A program made the position numbers and the translations under genes. A stretch of 56,277 nucleotides of DNA, taken from positions 1 through 56,277 of IMG/VR virus record IMGVR_UViG_3300017968_000010; one strand, given 5' to 3'. The notes under the pieces were generated by a model. The model was not told the origin of the DNA. It searched no databases and saw only the letters and a program-made list of their open reading frames with translations. The DNA comes from a virus. This document shows positions 48,401-55,461 of this stretch, in pieces (the stretch's first letter is position 1; every line of letters begins with the position of its first letter).

Positions 48401-50732
48401 GTGCTTCGGCATCATAGTATCTGTTGTTTACTGTAGCAGTAATAGGACTTTCACTTGCTAGTTCACCTTCAGCAAAAGAACCAAACTTACCATAAGAGTT
48501 ATTACCAACTGTAGCACGAATTTTACCACCTGCTGTACAATAGTAACCAATATGGCAGTAATAAGTGAACACGGAAACAAGTTCCATTCTGCCGTCTTTG
48601 TTTGCCCAGGCTCCAATGCCTTCTGAAATTACTTGTGTAAAGTCGTTTGCAACAATAGATTTATTACCACCGTCATGTAATTCTCCATCAACTTTAAGAC
48701 CTACACATCCATGACCGATTGTTGTTACGTTTTGTACGTATGTTGATTTATTTGTAACCCAAACACTTGTATCGTCTGGGCCTGTTCCCGGATCAAGTGC
48801 TACGAATGCACCTGCTGTTGGAACTTGAGCACCATACACATTAGGCTCACCTAATGATCCACGTAATCCTTGTAGGGTCATATTTCTAATACCACAACCG
48901 TTACGCACTTGAAACATATCTCTTTCTTCGTTGTTTAATGCTGGTTTAATTGTAGTACTTCTTAGTTCATCGCCAACAATAGCAACATTTGCCGGAACTT
49001 TAATTGGAAGAATTTCTTCATAAATTCCTGTTGCAACAAAAATTGTTGCTGGCGCTCTTGCGGCTTCGTCTGCTAAGATATATTGTGTTGCATACTTAAC
49101 TGATCTAAATGGTGATGTTGAACTTAATCCAAATCCACTAGCATCTCTACCTGATGTAGCAACATAATAAACCTTTGGTGTTTGTCCAAATGGTTCCCAA
49201 GTTGCTTGATCGTTAACTTGTTTTAATGCATCTCCTGGATCACCAATAGTAATTCTAGCATGGTCGGTTCCATCGTGACCTCTTAGGTCACCTCTGTGTT
49301 GCATTACGTTACCAGGCGAACCTTGAAGCATTTTCTCCCAATAACTTCCGTTATCTAATGCTGGTTCAACTAGTGTTGAATCGTCACCTTCGTGTGCTTG
49401 TACACATTTCCAAGTTGTTCCCGCTTGAACAACAATGTCACCTAATACATAATCTTGATCTGAATACCATTCGCCTCTGTAGTAAGGACCAGTTAATACT
49501 AACTGCCAGTACATTGAAACAGACCCTTCTGCAGATCTTGTTGAACCCGGATCGTAATATCCTCTCCATTCAGGATCTAGTGCATCTGGTTGAACACCTT
49601 GGCTATCTTGTACAGCAATATAAACAAAACCTTTATTTCTTACAACACTACCAGTTTTATATTCAATGCCGGCTTCCCATTCGCCTGTCATTTTATAACC
49701 GGTAATTAATAATTCCCAATCGTATTGACCTTGTAAACTTTCGCCTTCGTAGAATACACCTGTTACACTTGGCGCACTACCAACGTTATTAGTCATTGAT
49801 GTATATGTATATCCACCGTAGTTAACTACGTCACCTGGTTGATAATATGTTGTAGCCGACCATTCGTTTTCAAAACCCATGCCAGGCATCCAAATATCAA
49901 AGAAATCTTCTTGGAAGTTACCTGTTGATGTATGATGTTCTGTACAACGCCAAATAGTAGGACCCCACTTGACAAGGTCGCCTACTCTGTAATGTACACC
50001 TACTGAGTCGCCAGCATCTTGCCAACCGCCTAAATAACGTACACCAGAAATTACAATTTCCCAATGTGCTAAGTCTTGTTCAAGCCCGTTTAGTGGGTTT
50101 GAATCTGAAGTGTGTCCTGCGATACATCTGTAAATGATAGCACCATAACGTACTACATCATTATATCTGTATCTAGTTGAAGGGCGCCATTCAATTCTAA
50201 AATTGTCGCCTCTGAAAATAATTTGCCATTTATCTGCGTCTACTTCAAGACCAGAAACTACTGATGATGATGTGTGTTCCTGAATACAGTTGTAAGCATA
50301 ACCACCATATAAGATAACATCATTTTTTCTATATCTTGTTAACGGAGTCCAGTCTCTTCTCCAATTAGTAGTAGCGGCGAATCCAATAAGTTTATCTTCA
50401 TCTTCGGTAATACCAATTGCGGCGTCTTCGTTTGATCTATGTTCTTGTGTTACTCTATATACAATACCATCATATTTAAATAGATCGTTTTCTTTATAAA
50501 GTGTGTCAACAACCCAGTTACCTTTCCATTGGTAACCATCTGCCATTTTTAACCATTTAGGTGGATCAGCACTTAGATCAAGATCAAAACTTGTTTGACT
50601 TGATGTGTGACCAACCATACAAACATAAGTGTTACCACCATGTCTAATAATATCATCTTTAATATATGTCGCACCTTGCAACCATATATTTTTCCATGTA
50701 TATCTAATTCTTGCTAGGTTAAATTCAGCCAT
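45411..50732 (-). CDS. Giant fibre-like protein with CBM-like repeats, beta-helix and Asp-box propeller-like region (1773 aa)
   Basis: Paralog of the 2034-aa protein. Eight N-terminal repeats (1-470) have the CBM5/12-like core (for example YRKNDVILYGGYAYNCIQEH). A beta-helix-like part follows (about 520-760; IFVATGIYEEILP, VAIVGDELRST, IRNMTLQGLRGSLG). A region at about 1080-1340 contains Asp-box-like motifs (SNAAGDQW, SNTNGTTW, STDDGQSW, SDGGDVW), typical of beta-propellers such as sialidases, although no sialidase catalytic set is visible. The C-terminus has VFYSSTDQDGNFRVGELF and TANSNAIVPTQKAIATYI, shared with its paralog. The start overlaps the stop of the 132-aa gene (TAATG). Role inferred: a tail fibre or baseplate appendage that binds glycans. 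Confidence 0.9.
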   Translation of the reverse strand: MAEFNLARIRYTWKNIWLQGATYIKDDIIRHGGNTYVCMVGHTSSQTSFDLDLSADPPKWLKMADGYQWKGNWVVDTLYKENDLFKYDGIVYRVTQEHRSNEDAAIGITEDEDKLIGFAATTNWRRDWTPLTRYRKNDVILYGGYAYNCIQEHTSSSVVSGLEVDADKWQIIFRGDNFRIEWRPSTRYRYNDVVRYGAIIYRCIAGHTSDSNPLNGLEQDLAHWEIVISGVRYLGGWQDAGDSVGVHYRVGDLVKWGPTIWRCTEHHTSTGNFQEDFFDIWMPGMGFENEWSATTYYQPGDVVNYGGYTYTSMTNNVGSAPSVTGVFYEGESLQGQYDWELLITGYKMTGEWEAGIEYKTGSVVRNKGFVYIAVQDSQGVQPDALDPEWRGYYDPGSTRSAEGSVSMYWQLVLTGPYYRGEWYSDQDYVLGDIVVQAGTTWKCVQAHEGDDSTLVEPALDNGSYWEKMLQGSPGNVMQHRGDLRGHDGTDHARITIGDPGDALKQVNDQATWEPFGQTPKVYYVATSGRDASGFGLSSTSPFRSVKYATQYILADEAARAPATIFVATGIYEEILPIKVPANVAIVGDELRSTTIKPALNNEERDMFQVRNGCGIRNMTLQGLRGSLGEPNVYGAQVPTAGAFVALDPGTGPDDTSVWVTNKSTYVQNVTTIGHGCVGLKVDGELHDGGNKSIVANDFTQVISEGIGAWANKDGRMELVSVFTYYCHIGYYCTAGGKIRATVGNNSYGKFGSFAEGELASESPITATVNNRYYDAEAPTVYSNANKIFAIGYTHAGGHYTDVTFNITGSGSGVSVDNNFAELRNGSISEIRLLDPGDSSPTGGRGHITGIRNSAQGGDNISITIAQSDNNGPDYYVGRAVLAVSNISGADPNRVDDPELFPQTYTNVSGTSNNIFASVGTFNITVDETGNITAIVPINGGHSHRVGDQITISDADLGDHGGADVSFTVSEISPGMRIIIEEGEGVGQYGIIDEYFVTTKKINVLRESDGKRGWDHIVPGWDISTQLDGSTTYRIESRIELDEPYYEEYSYNTGNSQSYQTLGLTSGETNAIFPSAGTDVALYSNAAGDQWTPATVDSGFVRPNCGVQCKGFLKYFITVGNGNRANLSTALTAWGSDPYPINQHNYVDIKEGPFGAASHTVIAIADDSDEIAISNTNGTTWSYVNVGGPGSGFKHIAYGNGKWIIVSGSGAAWESTDDGQSWTGTTAVCPNTYNVTGFRFGNGRFVAACQPNGTATFPFDPSTTMLSDNSSSTTAVFGLSSTYFISFTDFAEGPGNATWREVDGSANINTNEWGLDYSDGLFMSIDTAGNLLYSDGGDVWKSKGPLTIPSGGTAYVPKVCGTTTTFGPRFFMFNTTSQQNVTAIDYGAKALMRAYPVNTGRIESFTITEPGSGYRTQTPPSVHIHDTQKTQDVTYQVRLNNRVLGQPTFKNRGSLYTKFNAVTITGDGYADKFQLGGDIVVSDLTLVPSPGDNLRFSSITDVIYKVGTATVLEGSVPNATVKISLAPNMGVQESPQHGEAVTIRQNYSQVRLTFHDFLDIGTGGFDDTNYPLLYTDGYSSINPPEQMWETQEYNGGRVFYSSTDQDGNFRVGELFKVEQSTGIVTINASQFDLQGLDELRLGAFILGGTNAVIREFSKDGTFTANSNAIVPTQKAIATYIQSRISGGGANVAANAVTAGTVKLSNLNQISNTGDLAINIPVPMHMTKIPSGMMMAMSYFNVNASTMGLMETDAIEGDGSYYDVGENGWDPGTGV
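49320..50710 (-). repeat. Eight CBM5/12-like coding repeats (1773-aa protein)
   Basis: Tandem modules with the same W...Y..(G/N)D.V.YG...Y.C...H.S core as in the 2034-aa gene; diverged in sequence, so duplication is old. Confidence 0.75.
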
Positions 50733-51130
50733 TATCCACTATATCCTGTTGCATTTGAACCAAATGGTAAGTGATCTGCTGAAATTGTATCATCATAATC
50801 ATATTTAGTGTTAATACGTAACACCAATTCTCCAGAATCATTTACATAATAATAAATGTTCTTTTCATCCCAACGCATTTGTTCATAGTTTAAGTTATCA
50901 AAAACTAGTTCGTGATTAGGGTTTCTTCCCTCAAAGAAGTCTTCACCAGTTTGCCATTCTGCAAAGTTACCATCTGGACCACCTGGTCTATTAACTTGCA
51001 ACTCGTCTGTAGGAGAAGCAATATCAACCTTTGCAATAAAAAGTTGTCCGTCATCGTCCCTACGCAATGCATAAAAATATCTATCGCTAGTTTGTCCTTC
51101 TAACGGTGCTGATCCTACATATTGTACCAT
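50732..51130 (-). CDS. Conserved virion-region protein, unknown function (132 aa)
   Basis: Acidic, aromatic-rich protein: MVQYVGSAPLEGQTSDRYFY at the start, then LRRDDDGQLFIAKVDI, NYEQMRWDEKNIYYYVN and LVLRINTKYDYDD. I recall similar short proteins in marine T4-like phage fibre regions but know no function. The start and stop codons both overlap neighbours (TAATG at each end), so it is tightly coupled between the 109-aa gene and the 1773-aa giant. That suggests defined stoichiometry or assembly with the giant protein. No enzyme motif or membrane segment is visible. Confidence 0.82.
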   Translation of the reverse strand: MVQYVGSAPLEGQTSDRYFYALRRDDDGQLFIAKVDIASPTDELQVNRPGGPDGNFAEWQTGEDFFEGRNPNHELVFDNLNYEQMRWDEKNIYYYVNDSGELVLRINTKYDYDDTISADHLPFGSNATGYSG

Positions 51131-51459
51131 TATACAATCTCCACGTAACTAAGAATTACGTCAACAGCATCATCTTGATCTGCTGTAACTACTACTTCAT
51201 TATTTCCTGGTAAGACTAATTTCTCACCACCATTAATTGCCCTTAAGGCCGCATTAGGTGCAATCATAACATCTTTGATATAATATCCTAATACACTTGT
51301 ATCGTCTTTAATTTGAATACTAACTCTAGTATTACCGTCTAGTAGATTAGCAACTGACATACCAATTGCTGTAACTTTCGATGCCGGTGGCACAGTTAGT
51401 ATTGAAATTGGTTGTGTTCCTACGCTTTTTTCTACTTTGTTTCTAAAAAATGTTGCCAT
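51130..51459 (-). CDS. Small beta-sandwich virion protein, paralog family (109 aa)
   Basis: Related to the genes at 38932 and 55120: ISILTVPPASKVTAIGMSVAN near the start, GGEKLVLPGNNEVVVTA in the second half, and a final VDVILSYVEIV very like LSVTVSYLEV of the 55120 protein. It has no catalytic motif. It lies 3 nt after the 496-aa fibre gene with a GGAT ribosome site, and overlaps the next gene by one base. It is probably a minor virion part that recurs with each fibre set. Confidence 0.82.
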   Translation of the reverse strand: MATFFRNKVEKSVGTQPISILTVPPASKVTAIGMSVANLLDGNTRVSIQIKDDTSVLGYYIKDVMIAPNAALRAINGGEKLVLPGNNEVVVTADQDDAVDVILSYVEIV

Positions 51460-51462
51460 ATC

Positions 51463-52938
51463 TTATCCTAAACTTAGTACTAACTCCAATGCAATGTTCT
51501 GTGCATCTGTTTGTGAAACAGCACCTGAACTACCTGCAACTGAATCCCATTGTGTACCATCATAAATTTCTAATCTTCCGTCTGTTGTATTCCAACGCAT
51601 CATACCAATAACTGGTGAAGGGTGTCTTTGAGCACCAGTACCTACCGGAACAACAAACCCTTCAGTACCGTCAAACTTAAAATAGCCTCCATTTGGGCTA
51701 GAAAACGTTAAAGCACCGCCGGCTACAGTATTATTTATAGTACTTCCACTAATATTAACATCACCAATTTGTACACCGCCTGTACCGTTTGGTGATAAAA
51801 TTAAGTCTGTATTAGCAGTTGTTGTACTGATAGTGTTACCGTCAAGTCTTATACTGTCAACTTGTAATCTAGCAACATTAAATTCTTGTTGTGTAACTGT
51901 AGCAATTAGTGAACCACCTGCATAAAATCTAATAGTATCATCATTTGCACCTGGTGTTAATTCTGCTGTAATATATGTGTCAGCATCTAGGTCATATACT
52001 CCTGTTAGTACAATCCAGTTACCGTCATAACCTTCAAACTTATTTGTATCTGTGTTATAACGAATCATACCAACTGCTGGAATTGCTGGTCTTTGTGCTG
52101 TTGTGCCTGACGGAATTCTAATAGATCCAGTAGCGTCAATATCCATTACACCACTTGCAGGTGCAATAGTAATATCATTAGCAGAACTAATTCTGCTACC
52201 TTTAAAAATAAAATCGTCAATAATAACAGATCCATTACCTGCGTAACGTAATTCTAAATCTGCATTTGAAACTGTGTTTTGAATTACACCAGTATCGATT
52301 TGAATGTCATCAATGTAAGCACTTCCAGCATGAATACTATTCCATGTTTTTGCTGGTGTACCTAAGTTGTATGTTGCAGTTTGATCTGGTAATAAATCTG
52401 AAGTAATACCTGCATTAATGCTAATAGTATCTGTTGCTTCATCGCCTATTACAACGTTACCTGCAACTGTTACATCACCACTAGCATTAATATTTCCTGT
52501 AACATCTAAATTACCTGTAATATTAGTATGACCTGTAATGTTAACTTCTCCAGTTCCGTCTGGAAAAATATCAATATCAGCATTTGATACTGTTGTAGAA
52601 ATTACGTTTGTTTGAAATCTTAAATCGTCTACTTCAAAAGTTTTTAATGAAGTAACTTTGTCTGATCCTACTGTTTGTAGTTGTAATGTGTTTCCAGTTG
52701 TTTCAACAGTATTACCACTTATACGTACATCGCCGACATAAGCAGTACCTGAAGTTACTGAATCAATTGATCTTAGTGTTCCGTTAATATCTAAATCGTA
52801 TTGTGGACTAGCGGTATTGACGCCGATCTTGCGGTTATTAACATCTAAGTAAAGTAAATCCGTTTCAAATGCTAAATCAACTCCATTACGAAGAAGATTT
52901 TGCTTTAAAAGCGGACCCGAAATACGACCTACAGCCAC
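51463..52938 (-). CDS. Fibre-like virion protein (491 aa), GTG start
   Basis: Beta-rich fibre-like protein. The opening VGRISGPLLKQNLLRNGVDL, then LAFETDLLYLDVNNRKIGVN is shared with the paralog at 53107. The body has repeats VTGNLDVTGNINASGDVTV and SADLELRYAGNGSVIID-like strands. Two copies of the module G-M-(I/M)-R-(Y/W)-N-T...Y-D-G...W occur (near 305 and 465). I place the start at the GTG at 52938, because GAGGAG lies 7 nt upstream and the N-terminus then matches the paralog; a longer TTG start at 52953 would include the ribosome site. A 149-nt structured leader precedes it. Confidence 0.88.
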   Translation of the reverse strand: MAVGRISGPLLKQNLLRNGVDLAFETDLLYLDVNNRKIGVNTASPQYDLDINGTLRSIDSVTSGTAYVGDVRISGNTVETTGNTLQLQTVGSDKVTSLKTFEVDDLRFQTNVISTTVSNADIDIFPDGTGEVNITGHTNITGNLDVTGNINASGDVTVAGNVVIGDEATDTISINAGITSDLLPDQTATYNLGTPAKTWNSIHAGSAYIDDIQIDTGVIQNTVSNADLELRYAGNGSVIIDDFIFKGSRISSANDITIAPASGVMDIDATGSIRIPSGTTAQRPAIPAVGMIRYNTDTNKFEGYDGNWIVLTGVYDLDADTYITAELTPGANDDTIRFYAGGSLIATVTQQEFNVARLQVDSIRLDGNTISTTTANTDLILSPNGTGGVQIGDVNISGSTINNTVAGGALTFSSPNGGYFKFDGTEGFVVPVGTGAQRHPSPVIGMMRWNTTDGRLEIYDGTQWDSVAGSSGAVSQTDAQNIALELVLSLG

Positions 52939-53082
52939 TTTATTGCTCCTCAATACGGGGATCCTGTCCCTCTAGCCTAATTTTCATCCTTACATTATTG
53001 CTCGGCTCTTTGCTGGCTAACCACAGTATGTCCCATACTACAACTAAGGGTCTCTCTCCCTTAATCGGTCTTGTAGTATGTT
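52939..53082 (-). ncRNA. Structured 5' leader with two mini-ORFs upstream of a fibre gene
   Basis: From the predicted start (about 53082) the RNA begins with a hairpin: a perfect 10-bp outer stem (53080-53071 with 53043-53034) and an inner 6-bp stem (53063-53058 with 53050-53045), with asymmetric spacer. Two mini-ORFs follow: 13 codons from 53036 and 15 codons from 52987 (MKIRLEGQDPRIEEQ). The second stops one base before the GTG of the fibre gene. The stretch is richer in G and C than its surroundings. It could be a cis-regulatory leader or a stable RNA. I see no known riboswitch. Confidence 0.5.
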
Positions 53083-53087
53083 AATAG

Positions 53088-53094
53088 TATTTAT
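53088..53094 (-). promoter_or_regulatory. T4-type late promoter box before the structured leader
   Basis: Minus-strand CGATAAATACTATTAA. The predicted start (5 nt after the box) falls two bases before the hairpin, so the folded element would lie at the very 5' end of the mRNA. Confidence 0.78.
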
Positions 53095-53106
53095 CGAAAA
53101 TGGATA

Positions 53107-54579
53107 TTAACCTAGTGCTAAGGTATAGATAAAGCCTAATTCTTCCATGTAGTCTTCATTAACTGTATCACCTGCACCCGAAACGTTATTCCAATTACCA
53201 TCAGCATAAGTTTCAAGATATCCTAGGGTAACGTTAAAACGTGTAGTACCTTCTTGTAGTGTTGCACCACCCGGTCTTGCCGCTAATGACCCCGAAGGAA
53301 TTACAAATCCGCCAGTATCTGCAAATTCAACACGACCGTATTGCGTAGGTACATTATTTGTTCTAGTAAACACAAAATCATTCGTTAGACTTGTGTTAGT
53401 AATAGTAGCACCATTAAAATCTAAATCATACATTCTAACTGTACCTGAACTTGGTACTAGATTAATATCTGAATTAGTTACTTGGCTACTAATAGTTCCG
53501 TTATCAAATGTTAGATTATCCTGAGAAACTAATCTAGTTGACACAATTCCTAAATCTGTCAATGTATGATTTGTAACACCATTTGTTGTAAAATCGAAAT
53601 AGTTTCCAGCATTTGCTAGTACATAAGTCTGTCTATCTTCACTCCAAATACCCCTTAACGGAGTATATGCACTTGAAAATAATTCAAAGAAATTTGTAGT
53701 TGTATTATAACGAACATCTCTAAACAAGTTAGGACGTTCTGCTTCAGTACCGTGCGGAACATTTAGTGCTCCAACTCCGCTAATCCCGATGTTAGCACCC
53801 GGATCTAAATTAAATGTTGTTGAGTTTGTTGTAGTTAATGTACTACCGCTAATTCTCATATCATCAATGACAATAGCACCCGTACCACTTGCTCTTAAAA
53901 TTAAGTTATTACCCGAACTTGTTGTAGTTATGTAATCATTATCAATTTCAATGTCGCCAAATTTTGCTTTTGCGGCTGTAACGTTATTCCAAACTTTTGT
54001 AGGGCTACCTAAATTAAGATTATCCTCAGTTCTATTAGGAACTATGTCTTGTGAAAAATCTACTAAACTAAAATTAATTGTATCTGTTTCTTCATCACCA
54101 AATACAAAGTTACCGCCAACAGATAAGTTACCTGGAATAGTAACATTACCAGTAACATCAATATCTCCAATATGGTTTACATTTTTTCTAAAGTGTGTAA
54201 TACCTGTTCCATGAGGTTGGAAGTTTATGTCACTGTTTGATAAACTTGTAATATCGTTATTATTAAAAACTAAATTGTCAGTATGTAACTGTTCTGCTCT
54301 AACTAAATTAGCAGAATTTAAATTAATATCTCCAACTGTTGCTCTTACGCCAGTTGTACTAACTTCAATATTTCCCGATGTCTTTCTAGTAAAATAACCA
54401 TCGCCGTACCAAGACTGTCCTAGTACTTGTACAAGGTCTGTTGGAGAATTTGTAAGGACACCTATTCGTGTATTACTCGATCCAATATGAAGTAGATCAG
54501 TTTCAAACGCTAGGTCAGACTGTGTTCGAACTAAGTTCGATGCTAATAATGGACCTGATATTCTTGCTATTTGTGACAT
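53107..54579 (-). CDS. Fibre-like virion protein (490 aa)
   Basis: Paralog of the 491-aa protein downstream: MSQIARISGPLLASNLVRTQ, then LAFETDLLHIGSSNTRIGV. The body has repeated beta segments (IGDIDVTGNVTIPGNLSVGG, SGNNLILRASGTGAIVIDD) and two module copies ending FFELF and LETYADGNW. The shared N-terminus suggests a common attachment site on the tail, with different distal parts. There is no enzyme motif. The late box is at 54602-54608. GAGGGA lies about 11 nt before the ATG. The gene stop is followed within 13 nt by the next late box. Confidence 0.88.
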   Translation of the reverse strand: MSQIARISGPLLASNLVRTQSDLAFETDLLHIGSSNTRIGVLTNSPTDLVQVLGQSWYGDGYFTRKTSGNIEVSTTGVRATVGDINLNSANLVRAEQLHTDNLVFNNNDITSLSNSDINFQPHGTGITHFRKNVNHIGDIDVTGNVTIPGNLSVGGNFVFGDEETDTINFSLVDFSQDIVPNRTEDNLNLGSPTKVWNNVTAAKAKFGDIEIDNDYITTTSSGNNLILRASGTGAIVIDDMRISGSTLTTTNSTTFNLDPGANIGISGVGALNVPHGTEAERPNLFRDVRYNTTTNFFELFSSAYTPLRGIWSEDRQTYVLANAGNYFDFTTNGVTNHTLTDLGIVSTRLVSQDNLTFDNGTISSQVTNSDINLVPSSGTVRMYDLDFNGATITNTSLTNDFVFTRTNNVPTQYGRVEFADTGGFVIPSGSLAARPGGATLQEGTTRFNVTLGYLETYADGNWNNVSGAGDTVNEDYMEELGFIYTLALG

Positions 54580-54601
54580 ACTGTTATGTTCCCTCTAACA
54601 G

Positions 54602-54608
54602 TATTTAT
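54602..54608 (-). promoter_or_regulatory. T4-type late promoter box
   Basis: Minus-strand CAATAAATACTGTTAGAGGG; 22-nt leader with GAGGGA before the ATG at 54579. Confidence 0.8.
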
Positions 54609-54613
54609 TGGAA

Positions 54614-55117
54614 TTACTTGTCGAAATTATGTAGGACTGTTACTGGTTTACCTGTTGGAACAGGAGTACCAAATACTACATACCAACCTGCGGCATAACC
54701 GCTTGGGTTTTGTTCAAGTACATAGTTTGTAGTTGCTAGTTGAAAAACGTTTTCAATAGTAACAATAATATTTGCCGCTGATGCTGGAGCAGGGTTATAA
54801 GTATCGCCGTTGTTTAACGGACCAAATTTAGTTTCAACATCATTGCCGTTACCTAAATTTTGTTGTACAATAGTTGCTGGTTCAAAACGTCTAATAGGCG
54901 CCCAACTACCATTTTCATAATCTTCAAATACATTTTCATCTGAGTTATATCTAATCATTCCGTTTTCAGGACTTGAAGGACGTTGTGCAGTTGTTCCTAT
55001 TGGAACCACAACAGAATTATCACTGTCTAAGACAATCTTGCCGTTAATGTCTCTACGGATATCTTTATTACCATAGATTCCTCTTGCATTTGTTGATTGT
55101 GCTCTTAGAAAACGCAT
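54614..55117 (-). CDS. Small fibre-like protein (167 aa)
   Basis: MRFLRAQSTNARGIYGNKDI at the start is followed by VPIGTTAQRPSSPENGMIRY with a module G-M-I-R-Y-N...F-E-D-Y-x-NG-x-W (about 44-68), the same as in the larger fibre genes. The second half (FGPLNNGDTYNPAPASAANI to AAGWYVVFGTPVPTGKPVTV) looks like a short beta domain. Starting with AQRP-x-x-P before the module is a recurring theme in the fibre genes here. It begins 2 nt after the 110-aa gene and ends just before the next late box. Function as a virion part is inferred. Confidence 0.83.
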   Translation of the reverse strand: MRFLRAQSTNARGIYGNKDIRRDINGKIVLDSDNSVVVPIGTTAQRPSSPENGMIRYNSDENVFEDYENGSWAPIRRFEPATIVQQNLGNGNDVETKFGPLNNGDTYNPAPASAANIIVTIENVFQLATTNYVLEQNPSGYAAGWYVVFGTPVPTGKPVTVLHNFDK

Positions 55118-55119
55118 AA

Positions 55120-55452
55120 TTAAACTTCCAAATAACTTACTGTAACACTTAGATTCAATGGTGCTTGTGATAGTAATACTACACTATCGCCTGATTCTAA
55201 AATAATTTTTTCAGAATCAAAAGTAAATGTCTCTCCACCTGGAACAGGCATTTCTTTAACAACCATGTTTGTATTTGATTTTGGTTCTGTATTCTTTACA
55301 AAATGCAAATCAAATGACGAATCGTTTGTTCCTGCCGCATCATAACCTGCATGATTACACACCATAACTGTTGTAATAGCATACTGAGTTTGAGGCGGTA
55401 CAGTTAGTACCGTTGTATCTGTGTTTCCAATTGCCGCTTGTGCTATTGCCAT
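55120..55452 (-). CDS. Small beta-sandwich virion protein, paralog family (110 aa)
   Basis: Third member of the family with 38932 and 51130: TVLTVPPQTQYAITTVMVCN near the start, MPVPGGETFTFDSEKIIL in the middle, and LSVTVSYLEV at the end. It has no catalytic motif. It starts 9 nt after the right-edge fibre gene with AAGGATG before the ATG and is followed 2 nt later by the 167-aa gene. The family seems to accompany each fibre group, as if every fibre needed one small partner. That is inference. Confidence 0.82.
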   Translation of the reverse strand: MAIAQAAIGNTDTTVLTVPPQTQYAITTVMVCNHAGYDAAGTNDSSFDLHFVKNTEPKSNTNMVVKEMPVPGGETFTFDSEKIILESGDSVVLLSQAPLNLSVTVSYLEV

Positions 55453-55461
55453 TTTACATCC

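Noticed and set aside
54581-54601. 6-bp inverted repeat (CTGTTA/TAACAG) right after the late box at 54602, possible 5' hairpin
   Set aside because: By T4 late promoter geometry transcription would start about 5 nt after the box, which removes most of one arm from the RNA.
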